Origin: Escarpia spicata
Taxonomy: Eukaryota > Annelida > Polychaeta > Sabellida > Siboglinidae
Direction of reading: 5' to 3'
NCBI GenBank assembly: GCA_963995525.1
Contig: OZ023207.1
Span: 36,067,792-36,131,791 of the forward strand
DNA length: 64,000 nucleotides
Shown piece after piece: positions 1 through 12,529 of the stretch (the first letter of the stretch is position 1; each line of letters begins with the position of its first letter). Position numbers and translations under genes: made by a program. Under the pieces are notes generated by a model. The model was not told where the DNA came from. It worked only from the letters and a program-made list of their open reading frames with translations, and ran no database searches.

Positions 1-369
1 GTCTGTTGGCCACATCGCATTTCTAACCGTGCACTGTACCACCGTTGCCGATGCCGTTCCATCAGCAAAGTTCCGTCATATCTGCAAGATGGAGTGTATT
101 TGGTTGGACACGTGCTCCGAATGCCGCCAGATGCATCCGCTCAGCGAGCGATCGACAACTATTTCGCCGGAGACACAGGTGTCACAACATACAAGGATCG
201 ACCGCGAACAACTCTGCCGACGGCGTTGAGCGCGGACCTGCGACGCATAGGTCGTACGCTACGCTGCCGTGCTGACGTCTACTCTCTGCTCGCACTCGAC
301 CGTGAACAGTGGCGAGAGTTGGTTGGATATTACAAAATAAGAAAGCATCATATGAATCCGTGGAACTGA
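1..369 (+). pseudogene. C-terminal tail of a non-LTR retrotransposon RT, cut by window edge
   Basis: Frame 1 is open from base 1 to the TGA after codon 122. It shows the usual end of a LINE reverse-transcriptase polyprotein: GHVLRMP, then a GRP-like segment reading DRPRTTL, then LALDREQWRELV. In this family class the tail follows the RT thumb and precedes the 3' UTR. The rest of the element lies left of the window, so the copy's 5' extent is unknown. Nothing in the visible part is broken. The clade is not assigned. An AT-rich stretch of element 3' UTR or flank follows directly. Confidence 0.7.
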
Positions 370-841
370 CTTTTTCTACTAACTTTTTAACAAGCATTTT
401 TACCTTATTATCATATTGACATTTTAATCATATATGAATATATTTATTTACATATTTTATTTATTTATATATCTATTAACACTTCTACAAAAGAACTGTG
501 ATGGTACATTTCATGTTAGAATATCACTCATTATCAATGCATTTTGATAATTCCCCTAGGTTCTTTGAGATGACCCCTCCATTTGATCAAATAATGATCA
601 GGTATGTAATTGTAAATATGCTTTAATGACCCTTGTCTGAAGATAATCCAATAATTTAGTGTAAGTTATTGTTTTCATTTATTGAGGTGACTCTTCATAA
701 TCACACTGCCTGATTGGGTCTTATTGTTTGCCGACATACTGCATTATCTGGAAGTTTATGTGAACGGCGTTCCATGTGTTCTCCCAGGAAAAGCTGCTGA
801 CTCGATCTGAGAATATCCCTTAGTGAGCGCCGACTTCGTGC
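370..841. other. no gene seen
   Basis: AT-rich sequence with no supported reading frame. Part of it (for example ATCACTCATT near 523, followed by TTCCCCTAGG) recurs in diverged form near 1514, so its right part belongs to the duplicated block that follows. Confidence 0.5.
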
Positions 842-1965
842 CAGCACGGCTAGCCTTCATAATGGTTAATATGAGGTAGTCGACGAGGAAGACAAGGAGG
901 TTAAGGATGTCATTGTTGTAATAATTATAATAGTCATCATCTTCGGCATCCTCCTCCTCATCGTCGTCGTCATCGTAGTAATAATAATCAATAAGATGAC
1001 GCCTTTATTGTGTTCAACGTCCTCCTGATAATCATCATTATTATTTTTCATCTTCATTATCACCGTCTTCATCATCGTTATTAACATCATCATCATCATA
1101 AACAACACCGTAATCATAATCATCCACATAACCGTCATCATCATTATCATAACCATATCATCGCCAACACCCATTCTGTTTACAAGATGACCCTTTAATT
1201 TTGGTTTCTAGAATACCACATGATTTTATTAGATGGCCCGCAATGTGCTGATCTGATCATATGGTTTATTATTAAATTACTTCTTAATGACTCATTTTAA
1301 ACGTTATTCTTTAATTTGTTTAATTGTTTAATAAAATACCTTACTCTTAGTCATATTTTAAAACAATTGGTGATTTCAACAGCAAGCCACACACATCGAT
1401 GTTGATTGAGATTACCATCAACTTCATGTTTTGTGATTACCTCCTGAATTATTTCCGCGGATCCTTTCTTTACTATTTTGTGATTACCATTTAGCTTTTA
1501 ATAACGTTAATGTATCACTCATTAGATTTCCCCTAAGTTATTTGTAATATTTCCCCTTATTTCGCTAGCATGGCTAGCCTTTATAAAGGTAACACGATGG
1601 TGACGATGATGAGGAGGATAAGATTAACTATGTCATTGTCGTCCTCTTGATCTTATTCATAATCATCATCATCTTCTTCCCTAAGATGACGCCTTCATTG
1701 TCTTCACCTTAATTATCCTTATAATCGTAATAATGTATAATCCTCATTATCGCCGTCTTCGTCATCATTACTAACATCCTCCTCATCATCAGAAATATCA
1801 TCAGCAGAATCATCATCTTCATCATCATCATTATCACTAAGATGATTCCTAAATTGTTATAATATTCCTAGTCATCATCATCATCATAATTTATCATCCA
1901 CATCATCGTCATCTTCATCATCACCATAATCTCCGTCGTCGTCGTCATAATCATCTTCATCGTTT
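842..1965. repeat. trinucleotide-rich block in two diverged direct copies
   Basis: The stretch is built from ATC/TCA/TCG/CTC triplets. It occurs twice in the same order: GCTAGCCTT at 849 and 1573, then AAGATGACGCC at 993 and 1683, each followed by TCATCATC-rich sequence. This is a tandem duplication of roughly 0.7 kb with diverged copies. Minus-strand translations give poly-Met/Asp-type runs and are not genes. Confidence 0.7.
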
Positions 1966-2110
1966 TAATTACATTATCGGTCGTCATTACATTATTACAT
2001 TACTGATCGTTATTGCATTACTGGTCGATTATTATATTACTGGTCGTTGTTATTATATTACTGGTCGATTATTAGCTTACTGGTTGACTATTACATTGCT
2101 AGTTGTAACA
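1966..2110. repeat. minisatellite, unit about 22-26 bp
   Basis: Six or so diverged units of the form TTACTGGTCG plus ATTATTATA run head to tail directly after the triplet-rich block. Unit length and sequence vary, so the array is old or imperfectly amplified. Confidence 0.75.
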
Positions 2111-4195
<2,085 letters not shown>

Positions 4196-4234
4196 TTCTG
4201 CGACAACATGTTCACAGAATATGTTGTCGCAGAA
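4196..4234. repeat. perfect 14-bp inverted repeat, 11-nt loop
   Basis: TTCTGCGACAACAT at 4196-4209 is exactly mirrored by ATGTTGTCGCAGAA at 4221-4234. A perfect match of this length and mixed composition is unlikely by chance in AT-rich DNA. No downstream T-run or element boundary explains it. Confidence 0.7.
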
Positions 4235-5065
4235 TATTTTCAATTTTGTGAACTATTGGCGCAAGCCAAGTCTAAGAAGTGTGCCCAGAAATATGAATAA
4301 TGTGTGTAAGAAATGTGAATGAAGAAAGAATGGTGCCACAAAGCACAAATAAACACAAACTGTTTTATATAAGCAGAGGAATAATTTCCGTACTAGGTCT
4401 ATATATAAACCTGTTTCTGTTGCGGTCGCCCATCTGTGAATTTTGTATTGCTTCATAAAATGTAATTTATTTCATTATCAGAACAGGCAATATGCTAGTT
4501 TTCCCATTGGATTACATGTCCTGACGTGTTGCAGTCTGAAATATAACTGTTGTTTAAATTTTCTTCCATCTTCTAGGGCGTTCTAACAATCCATTTTGCA
4601 GCCATATATTCTGAAAACTGCAGGTATGTGTATGAAAAGCAGCACTGTCAGATTTGACAGCCTGTTGTGAAAATGGAGTCTCCCTCATCAGTAGTTCTAA
4701 TCTATAAATGGTTCACAAACACGGACACTTTGTGGTGTCGTTTTGTGCCGACAAAATCATATATTTTGGGTAACAATTAGTTTTTCAGAATAGTATAATC
4801 ATTTCTCTTCTTAAAATAGTTATATCCATGTAAATAATAATATCTAAACGTGCGTTTATCACTCTAGAATGTACGAGTTTGACCCAAATCTATCCCGCCG
4901 TGTGATTTCGTACAAGCAAACGCTGTTTGTAAATTGTATTTCTGGAAAGAAAAAAAAAAAAATGTTTCGATACTTACCTATTCGTGAACTGCAACACTTT
5001 ACCTTTGTAATGAATCCAAAGTCGTGGTGATTATTACGAAGGGCACACATCGCCCGATAACATAA

Positions 5066-5172
5066 CTATAAAATATATGCGTGGCTTCAGAAGTTCGGCA
5101 AGCTTCTAGTCCAAGAGCCAGGAGAGTTTTATTTACTTTTATTTGCCAAAATGTCTAAAGGCGGTTTCTGGG
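5066..5172 (+). promoter_or_regulatory. candidate TATA box, 5' UTR and short first coding exon
   Basis: TATAAAA lies at 5067-5073. About 80 bp downstream is CCAAAATG (ATG at 5151), followed by MSKGGFW and a donor-like GGG|GTAAGA with the junction after 5172. Unspliced, the frame runs 37 codons. The layout resembles a core promoter with a first exon, but no second exon was recognised. It may equally be chance in an AT-rich region. Confidence 0.25.
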
Positions 5173-6838
5173 GTAAGACTTATCGCAGAATCCGGTTATC
5201 TATTTCTTACAATATTCTACTTGGAAGATTTCTCAGAATTTGCACCGGAAGTGGGGCACCCTAAAATCACATCTAGGTAGGATAGCATTAAACAGTTTCA
5301 ATATTATGAGTAATAAGAGCCCGTACCCACCACCGATACCCGTAAATGAGGAACAAATGATAGCGTGATATGTGTATGTTCTGCTGGAGTACATGGATTA
5401 GTTCTATCTGCATTATATCACGATTTATGAAGCTGTATGTGACTTTACCCAAATTGCGCACGAGAAGACGTTCGAGAAAAAAAACAATTCAATGCCTTTC
5501 CGTTTATAAAATTAATGTGGCAAGCACACGAATGAAACTACTAATTAAAAAGTAATCGTACTCTGCTATCACATGTTGGTATGCCATCATGGAGCCGATA
5601 ACTTGTTGTTTTCATCATTAAGTTTTTGTTTTATCAGAAAGGGTGGTAACCGCGAAAAAAGCAAAAACGTGAACAATAACAACATAGGCGACACCGTGAA
5701 AGACAGTACACCTAGATTTCCTTGTATGTATACAGCCGATGGCAAATTATAATTGAAATTTAGGCCTAATGGTATATCTAGGTAGGCAATAAACCTTAAA
5801 CTAACGTGTTTGCATAGTACTAGATATTCTATTATATATCACAATAACAGACTGTTATCTAATGAAAGCTGCATACTGTGTAACCAATGCGTTTTTTTAT
5901 GCAAGATGGTTTTTATAGTTTTTTAATGCATGTTAACCAACAGAACATGACTTTCACAAAATGGACATGAAGGAGGCAACGTGGTAATAAAACAACTGGT
6001 AGTCTTATGCCATTTGACTATCACGAGGGTAGTTAGAAATAGCAACAACACAAGACAGATTATGCAAGACGTTCAAGTATCTTGCCATAAAATTACAGTT
6101 GAATTAAAGTTGATGAAGATGGTCTTCGTATTTCTACAAAACCAAATTTACGGTTCTCTATGGACGTCAGGCAAACCAGCTTTACCGGCGTGTTTTCAAA
6201 AGAATGTGTATTCTGTAACACTGCATCTTAATATGTTGGAAAAACCAATCGAGGATATATATGAAGCTGTGAGATAGTATAAGTAGAGGACAGCATCAAA
6301 CAAGCAGCATATATATTATTCTATGATGTTATGTTTACACGAATAGCAGGATTGTGCCTCAAAACAAAGCAAGTTAAAAATAAAAATTCACGCAGAAGAG
6401 TATACAAAGCGCACTAGCCGAATCCAAGAAATTGTCAAGTACAGTAAACTCACACAGTGCTGTATTTGAAGCACCAACACCAATTTTTACTTTTCTGCAC
6501 AGCTGCTATATGGAAAAAATAACAGCACTTTAAGGTACGTATCCAGCCTAAACGTTGTGTAATAACATGTTGAGACAATATCCTACTCAGTTGAAAACAT
6601 TGAAAAATAGCAACAAGCATTCAATGATCGTATATGATGCAACACTAAGCGAGGAATTTTATGTTTGCCATAAAGGGGACTATATTCGATGAGAACCCGG
6701 CAGAAGAGACAGCAGTTCATATCGGACCATTCTTCATGACACTGCAGAGTACGCAGCCAGACGTACCACATGCTATAACAGCAGATGCCTTAATATCAAG
6801 ACAAGGAGAGACAAGGCCGGAGATGCTGGATTTCTCCA
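5173..6838. other. no gene recognised
   Basis: Contains a 98-codon plus-strand open frame (5981-6277) of unknown meaning. The last 180 bp (from about 6660) may be the decayed upstream part of the multi-copy family relic that follows, but alignment there is weak. Confidence 0.4.
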
Positions 6839-7348
6839 GTGTTATACACCGGTTCCAGTGAGTCGTCTTCTAGCGAACGAAATGACGGACTTGTAATGTC
6901 AATGTCAGATGATGTCGTGTTCGCAACTACAAGGGGTTGCACAAAATCGTCCAAACACCTATGTATGGAACTGGGAATCTGGAGTATGACAGAAAGCAGG
7001 ATATTACTTGAAGTAATCAACCACTGATGCCATTCCATCAGTTATAACATAGAGGGAGCGTTTGAAACTGACTTGGCCACAAATATCTCAGACAGGAAAT
7101 GTGCCATGCAAGATGGTATACACCAAGTCGCTTGTATATGCACATAATTAACATGGGTTAAATACCATGAGAATAACGAGATTTTGTCAGGCGGTAGTAG
7201 TCATCGTGATACTAAAGGTATATATTACCAAAACGTCGAAGACGAAACCTATGTTAAATCCAAATATACGATGGAGAGACAAATTGTGACCCTTCACCCG
7301 AAACTCTTTTTCTCAAGACAAAAACATCTAAGCACTGATTCCGTGTGA
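6839..7348 (+). pseudogene. relic of a large multi-copy invertebrate protein family, central part
   Basis: One frame stays readable for 169 codons with only two internal stops (7025 and 7145). Visible blocks are DDVVFATTRG, KSSKHLCMELGIWSMT, CHSISYN, FETDLATNISDRKC and KGIYYQNVEDE. The same order of blocks (KH-LGLG-SMTGS, GHSISYN, ETELAT, then a GICYQN-like end) is familiar from long uncharacterised proteins present in many copies in marine invertebrate genomes, usually near mobile DNA. Function of that family is unknown to me. The first stop sits where a cysteine or arginine is expected before CHS, suggesting point decay. The second piece at 9041-9880 is probably the C-terminal part of the same copy. 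Confidence 0.55.
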
Positions 7349-8204
7349 AAGAGACCACTTTGGTGCTTTGTTTGAAGAAATCAAAGATCATAGGGTATTA
7401 GCAAACACTTCCGATTAGTGGAACAATTAAGTAAGAACACAATGAATGATAACTAGAGGAAACATGGCGATTGATGTTTTGAAATGTAAGCAATAAAATT
7501 GGTGGACGATGCCAAGATGTGTAAATTGTTATGTTTTACCGTTTCTCGCGTTCACCACCCGTCCTGTTAAACCACAATCAATTTTTCAGCTGCATGATCA
7601 TTTGATACCTCATGGTGGCTATGGGCTCGTTTTACTCATAATATTGAAACTGTTGAGTACGACGTGACGCAAAACAACGTAGGCATGAATTGAAGGTGCC
7701 CCATTTCAGGTGCACTTTCTAAGAAATCTTCCAAACGGAATTTAGTAAGAATAGGAAGTAAGGATACTCAGATTCTACGGTAATTTGAAACCATCCTCAA
7801 ATCTTTTGACAAAAATAACGTAAATAAAATTATCATTTCTCTTGGACTACTACCCGCAACCACAGTTCGAGCAACTGCCGCCAGATGGCAGACTGGCGGT
7901 GGAAAAGGTCTATTCGAAGCACATATATTTTATATATGCAGCAGGTTTCAGTGACGTATGGTGTACTCCTGGCAGTTGTTTGAAGTAGGACGGGGCTAGG
8001 ACAGATATATACATACATATACCTGGGATGGTTGTAAATATACCGTTTTATTGATGTATTTTGCTTGGATATAGTGATTGTTTGTCTGAATTAAAAAACC
8101 CGTTACTATTATTAATTCTTAAAATTGCAAGAAAAGATAAAGTGCCAAACGCTGTCAAAATATAATGTCCAAGTTTCCAAACTTGGAAGCGCCAATCTGC
8201 ATGG
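7349..8204. other. no clear gene; possibly decayed middle of the same relic
   Basis: No frame could be followed. It lies between two pieces of the same kind of relic in the same orientation, so it may be its eroded middle. Confidence 0.3.
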
Positions 8205-8345
8205 GTTATGGAATTGGAATTGGAACAATTTATTCGACAATAAACAAAGAACAAAAGCACACAATGCAACACACATTTAAAAATAGTTAGTCTATGTCGG
8301 GAGGCTCTCACTAAGGCTCAAAAGCCGCTAGCGTGAATACGTTAT
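8205..8345 (-). repeat. 3' end of a LINE, minus orientation
   Basis: On the minus strand the sequence runs CTAGCGG..., CCTTAGTGAGAG, CCTCCCGACA, then AATAAATTGTTCCAATTCC with a short (AATTCC)n tail. The CTTAGTGG/CCTGACC-like block before an AATAAA and a microsatellite tail is shared with the LINE ends at 26690-26899, 30680-30850, 44319-44490 and 63722-64000. The copy is cut to its 3' UTR. Confidence 0.6.
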
Positions 8346-9040
8346 GTCCTCACCTATGCCAGGAGATTCTAGTTTAACCATTGTTATCTGTTTATGTTCT
8401 TTTTTCTTAGGGACATGTTTATCAGCTGTGTCCATTATTATACTCTCCACGTAATTCCATAAGATTTATTATTCCAGTTCTGTTAGGCGCAGGGCTTTGA
8501 AACTCTTTTGAATGTCAAAACTAACCGTCACAAAACATCTATATTGCTGTTATTGTTAGCTGTACTGTCATACACGCGAAATATTATGTTATCACTCTCC
8601 CTGGCCGTCGCTTTCAGGCTTAACACGTTTAGCCATGGCCAAGTGCATCTCATGGAAAGGAATCACCTCCTTCTCAGCATAATGGCAGAATGTTTTGATG
8701 CTTCTCTCCGGACTCAGGAACTACATCATACCGGCACTGTCATTCCGTTTCGCGTTAGACTCACCCAAGTCGGATGGCGAGTCTCTTCTAAGTATGACAG
8801 CAGATCGAACTTTGGGCCATCTCGCAGATTGCCTTATTTTGATAAGGACGGTGGGTCATCAGCTTTCTCGACTTCAAACAGGTATACTGCATTGCTTGTA
8901 TTGTCGGTATGTAGAGCTGTATAGATCTTCTTTGTTGCTATTGTTTTTTTGTCTGGGAAGAAAATTTTTTTTCATGTTGATTTGCTCAATAAAATCGACT
9001 GCTTGAAACTAAAGCTGAATGTATTTTCTTTCCCCCTTCA
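8346..9040. other. no gene supported
   Basis: Two overlapping plus-strand frames (8508-8924 and 8695-9006) are open but have no recognisable domain, start context or splice pattern. Given the flanking relic pieces, this may be part of the same decayed copy. Confidence 0.35.
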
Positions 9041-9880
9041 TTGGCGCACAGGACACTTTGGTTTACGTCCTCTGACGTGACCTCCTTGGTGTCGAGAATG
9101 ACTAATTTATCGTTGCAATTATCGAATAGGTTCCCCGCTTCTTGGAAAGCTGCAACGAATACCTTGGTGTCTGCCATGGAGAAAAGGGAGGCAGGAATCC
9201 CACTGCGATTACCAAGTGACGGGAATGGGAAGATGCATCAGAACTAGAACAGCTATTCGTCGAACGAACGGTTCCGGTATCTCTCAGGATTGATCGTCTA
9301 GTCTGTGTTCTACGAGGAGATGGCCGTTATTAGAATTTGTGATATGAACGTCCCCAGTAGTCCTGCGTGCGTTGGTCTGGCGATCTCTTTCTTCACTACT
9401 GGGATTGGTGTGGAGAAACTGTGAGTGTCGTTTGGAATGGGCAAGAAGTGCAAAAATACATGTCTATCCACGACATCTACTACACCATGTCTCACGCCAA
9501 GACACACACTCTCCATGCAGTCTATACCCTGACATGGTCCGACAACACATCCTTCTTTTTCGGCATGAGGAAGAAACCAGCATATGGAACGTGGAGCATA
9601 AGGCCGCCTCCCGGAAAGGCCTCTCACACTCTCTTCAGAGGATATTAATGTCATTGAGATATTCGTTGTCTCAATATACTCTGTCTCCAGCCCTCTGACG
9701 GAAGTCAACCAAGCACGCCAGCAGATGTTCGCTCAGTCATATCCCACCTGCCACCACCTAAGGCAGCCCTGATAGGGCACGTCTACCTCCAATCCAGGGC
9801 CTCGCCCAGAGACCAGGACCACCCGTCCTGTGGACGGGTATATTCAAAAATAGCGTTTTGTACGGTGTCAAATTGATTGT
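9041..9880 (+). pseudogene. relic of a large multi-copy invertebrate protein family, C-terminal part
   Basis: Motifs follow one another on the plus strand but hop between frames. About 9175: MEKREAGIPLR then DGNGKMHQN*NSY (compare TREKRG...GNW..FLR). About 9370: LAISFFTTG then VSFGMGKK. About 9465: MSIHDIYY, TLHAVYTLTWSDNTSFFFG, KKPAYGTW (compare HALTGCDTTSFFFG, GKKTAW). About 9645: EDINVIEIFVVSIY and LTEVNQARQQMFA. About 9750: PPPKAALIGHV. The order matches a multi-copy protein family often seen in marine invertebrates. At least four frameshifts and several stops kill it. Antisense open frames here (8986-9177 and 9310-9708, minus) are shadows. Confidence 0.55.
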
Positions 9881-11020
9881 GGACGGGGCCATCCATGTCG
9901 TTTTTTAGGCGCGGGCCAGCCTGTCCATGCCATTTTACAACGTAATTGAAACTACCGCGAAGCCAGTTACAAAATCTACGTAGACAGGTTTTGAAAATCG
10001 CCCACCCGGATCGCCTGGCCAGCTCCCCGACACACGCCAGAAACCAATTAAGCCAGGCTAGGATAACTGTCACCTTCCCGCTAGAAGCGACTTGCTAGGG
10101 TAATTGTTACCTACCCGCTAGCGGTGGCTCCTTGAGTGGAAAGGCACCCGACACTTGCCTATGTCTATGTAGACTAAATAATCCTATGTGAGGTCAACTC
10201 AAATTGTAGACCGCCATGATTTCGCTCAGTGACGCCACCTCTCTAAATATAGGCTCCTTGACCTTGGTATCAACCGACATAAACAAGGATGCGGGCAAAA
10301 GGCGCTAACATAAATCGTTTTGCGATCGTTGTCTGGCTGTCCGCTAAGCGCATTGAAGACATAATTAAATGTAACTGTCACATCGTTATAACATGCATAA
10401 GTGTACATTTTTCGGTTTCGAACACAAAACTCGAAGAGATAACAAGCCTAGGTTACGCTGGTTCAATGTGATATACCCCGCGTTTTGTAGTTCTGACAAA
10501 TTCCGTTGGATGGCGTCATATAAAGCGCTAGCTAACATGAAACAGCATCAGTGATTTGAACATTCATCATTCTTAATATGATTGCTTGTGTAAATTACAT
10601 TTGTCAATGTATAATATATTAAGCACTGCTGCATGAGGAACAACCAGACATTTATGTTATTGTGTGACAGGAATTATTATATTATCTAAATTTATTATGT
10701 ACGGTTGTTATTGTGTTGCAAATATTTCGCAAATAAATGTTATTAGAAAAGTTAACCACACAGTAAAGAGTATTATTTAGATGCAGAGATCAGAACGTTG
10801 TGATTTTTTTAAATATTTGACAGAATGTATTATTAAAGTTAACTTTTAAATAAAATATGACTTTTCTGAACAGACATAGGCTTCTTTTTTAACTTTTAAA
10901 CAGAAAATGCATCATTTAACACGAAAAATGCTACTTACATTTCTGATCACACGTGAGATATGCATTCAGCCATGTTCTCTGCCTTGCCTTCATAAATGGT
11001 AATATGTACACTGTATTTTT
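9881..11020. other. no gene seen
   Basis: A 96-codon minus frame at 9783-10073 has no recognisable domain. The rest is AT-rich. Nothing else could be supported. Confidence 0.45.
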
Positions 11021-11169
11021 TAGTTTATTTTTATATTTTATGATTGGACCCACTAAGTATAATTACCAAAATTTACCATGCTGATATATATATATATATA
11101 TACACACACACCGGTAAATTTTGGTAATCATACGTAGTGGGTCCAATCATAAAATATAAAAATAAACTA
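11021..11169. repeat. 57-bp near-perfect inverted repeat around a TA/CA loop
   Basis: The left arm 11021-11077 (starting TAGTTTATTTTTATATTTTA) and right arm 11113-11169 are reverse complements with about two mismatches. They are separated by (TA)n(CA)n. The transcript would fold into a long hairpin. It may be a miniature foldback element or a local inverted duplication. No target-site duplication is obvious. Confidence 0.85.
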
Positions 11170-11788
11170 TATATATATAAATTTGATCCTGGGTGAGGCC
11201 CTGCTCCAAATCAATAGTTAGCTTCCTAAACACGGATAGTTCCTGATACTGTTTAATTAATTAACTTGTGGTTTATCTCAAAATTTACGCATTTGAATTC
11301 TGATGTTGATAGACTCAACATTCATGATTCTGACATGATCGGTTTGAACTTTACTAACAATATACGGATTGTGCGGCACTTAGAGATCATCACCTTGACC
11401 TTCTGAACATTAATTTGACAGCATGGAAACAAATGGAGGCATTGCAGTACATCTAACACAATATAAATAGCCCCATTGTCAGTTGTTTTGGCACATTATA
11501 GCTATTTTAGGGAAACATATCGTGGCCTTGACCTTGGATGATGATGAGAACCTCTTCCGCCGATCAGGCACACTATAATAATAATACAAAAAATGACCAT
11601 ATCTGGTTTTAGCCTTTATAGGCGACGGCCATTTTGGATTTATAATAATTAGGGGATGTTAACGAATCCCAAAATGTGGATTTATTTAGTATCTATGAAA
11701 GATCACTTGTGCCAAAGTTGGTGATTTCTTCCAAACGTGAACATTATGTCAAAAAACTGCAGACTAACATGTAAATAATATATATTAT
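11170..11788. other. no gene seen
   Basis: AT-rich, non-coding. Contains CCTTGACCTT near 11525 and GGCCATTTTGG near 11630, short motifs of the sort found in dispersed invertebrate repeats. Confidence 0.4.
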
Positions 11789-11883
11789 ATGATTTTCAAA
11801 ACGGCTAGAACCAAATTAATGACAAACCTACCAACTATAAAAATAGATAACACACCAATTAAAAGAGTAGATCAGTTCAATAA
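11789..11883 (+). pseudogene. fragment of a LINE RT thumb region
   Basis: Translation YMIFKT then IKIDNTPIKRVDQF matches the block after the RT catalytic palm in CR1/jockey-type LINEs (K-T-K-x-M-I-F ... I-x-I-N-x-x-I-x-x-V-x-x-F-x-x-L-G). It stops just before the expected FLGV, where PLE-like sequence on the other strand begins, so the PLE probably inserted or recombined here. Confidence 0.6.
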
Positions 11884-11894
11884 ATGTTCTCAGT

Positions 11895-12410
11895 TAATAT
11901 CATTACGAAACTTACATCGACGTTTAGACCGCCATCGGCGGCCTTCATCAGGAAGTGTTCCCCGCCAGACGGGAGGGGGGAAGCAGGCTGTCCTACACAT
12001 CCGTATTCCCCTCGTACCTGTGCATCGTTGGTGTTGTCTTCCGAATCCAGCTTGCCTGCTTAATCCGGCACGCACATCTGTCTATTACTTTGTCTACTCA
12101 GACACTATACCAGTCTATCATATAGTTGTTTCTGCAGCATGGTCTGTTGTAACCGACTTGTGGCACATGTTTTTTACCCTTTTCTTTTTTCTCAAATGAA
12201 ACGGCTTTTTGTTATGGCCTTAACTTCCTTTTTATGTTCCTCCAGTCTCGAGTTTGACCGTTCCATCAGTTTATCTAAGAAGGCAGTGACCCCCTCTCTT
12301 TTGTTGGACGTGAACTCTATGGTACTGTTGTGTCTATGAACAAACACTGTTCCCAACGAACGCAGCAGATATTGGTTGAAACGTCGATCAGAGTTTCGAA
12401 TTTATATTTG
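11895..12410 (-). pseudogene. decayed Penelope-like element: RT end, GIY-YIG remnant and C-terminal tail
   Basis: Reading minus from 12400: IEFTSNKREGVTAFLDKLM corresponds to the IIFTREDEENNSMPFLD block after YVDD in the better copy at 50.9-52.5 kb. It runs in frame directly into SRLEEHKKEVKAITKSRF, the end of the GIY-YIG core, so the sequence between RT and nuclease is deleted. After a frame change come HKSVTTDHAAET, then IDWYSV, then IKQASWIRKTTPTMHRYEG (compare KSALTDHAT, IDWEGV, IKEAIWIRKTQTPINRDEG). The order is diagnostic for PLEs. Frameshifts and the internal deletion make it dead. It lies between a LINE fragment and an L2-like LINE. Confidence 0.75.
11915..11957 (-). ncRNA. hammerhead-ribozyme-like motif of the decayed PLE
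   Basis: Minus strand reads CTGATGA (11951-11945), then an 8-bp stem AGGCCGCC/GGCGGTCT with a GAT loop and one G-U pair, then TAAAC where GAAAC is expected. It follows the PLE C-terminal tail at the same place as the motif in the younger PLE. PLEs are known to carry hammerhead motifs in their terminal repeats. The G-to-T change in the core would probably inactivate it. Confidence 0.5.
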
Positions 12411-12529
12411 TGTACTAAAAAAAAATCGGTGTCTAATTATTCTTCCAACTTGAGTGCTCCATGAATAAAGACATCCTAAATAAAATAAATATTGTGTACG
12501 TGTTAATATAAAGATGTACAACTCGGTTT

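Noticed and set aside
866..1174. Met-rich 102-codon minus frame
   Set aside because: Composition artefact of ATC/CAT triplets; no start context or domain.
8508..8924. 138-codon plus frame
   Set aside because: No domain, no splice or promoter context, and it lies between decayed relic pieces.
8986..9177. Minus frame starting MADTKVFVAAFQEAGN, protein-like composition
   Set aside because: It lies antisense to the multi-copy family relic, whose motifs read in order on the plus strand.
9310..9708. 132-codon minus frame
   Set aside because: Antisense to the same relic, where HAVYTLTWSDNTSFFFG is read on the plus strand.
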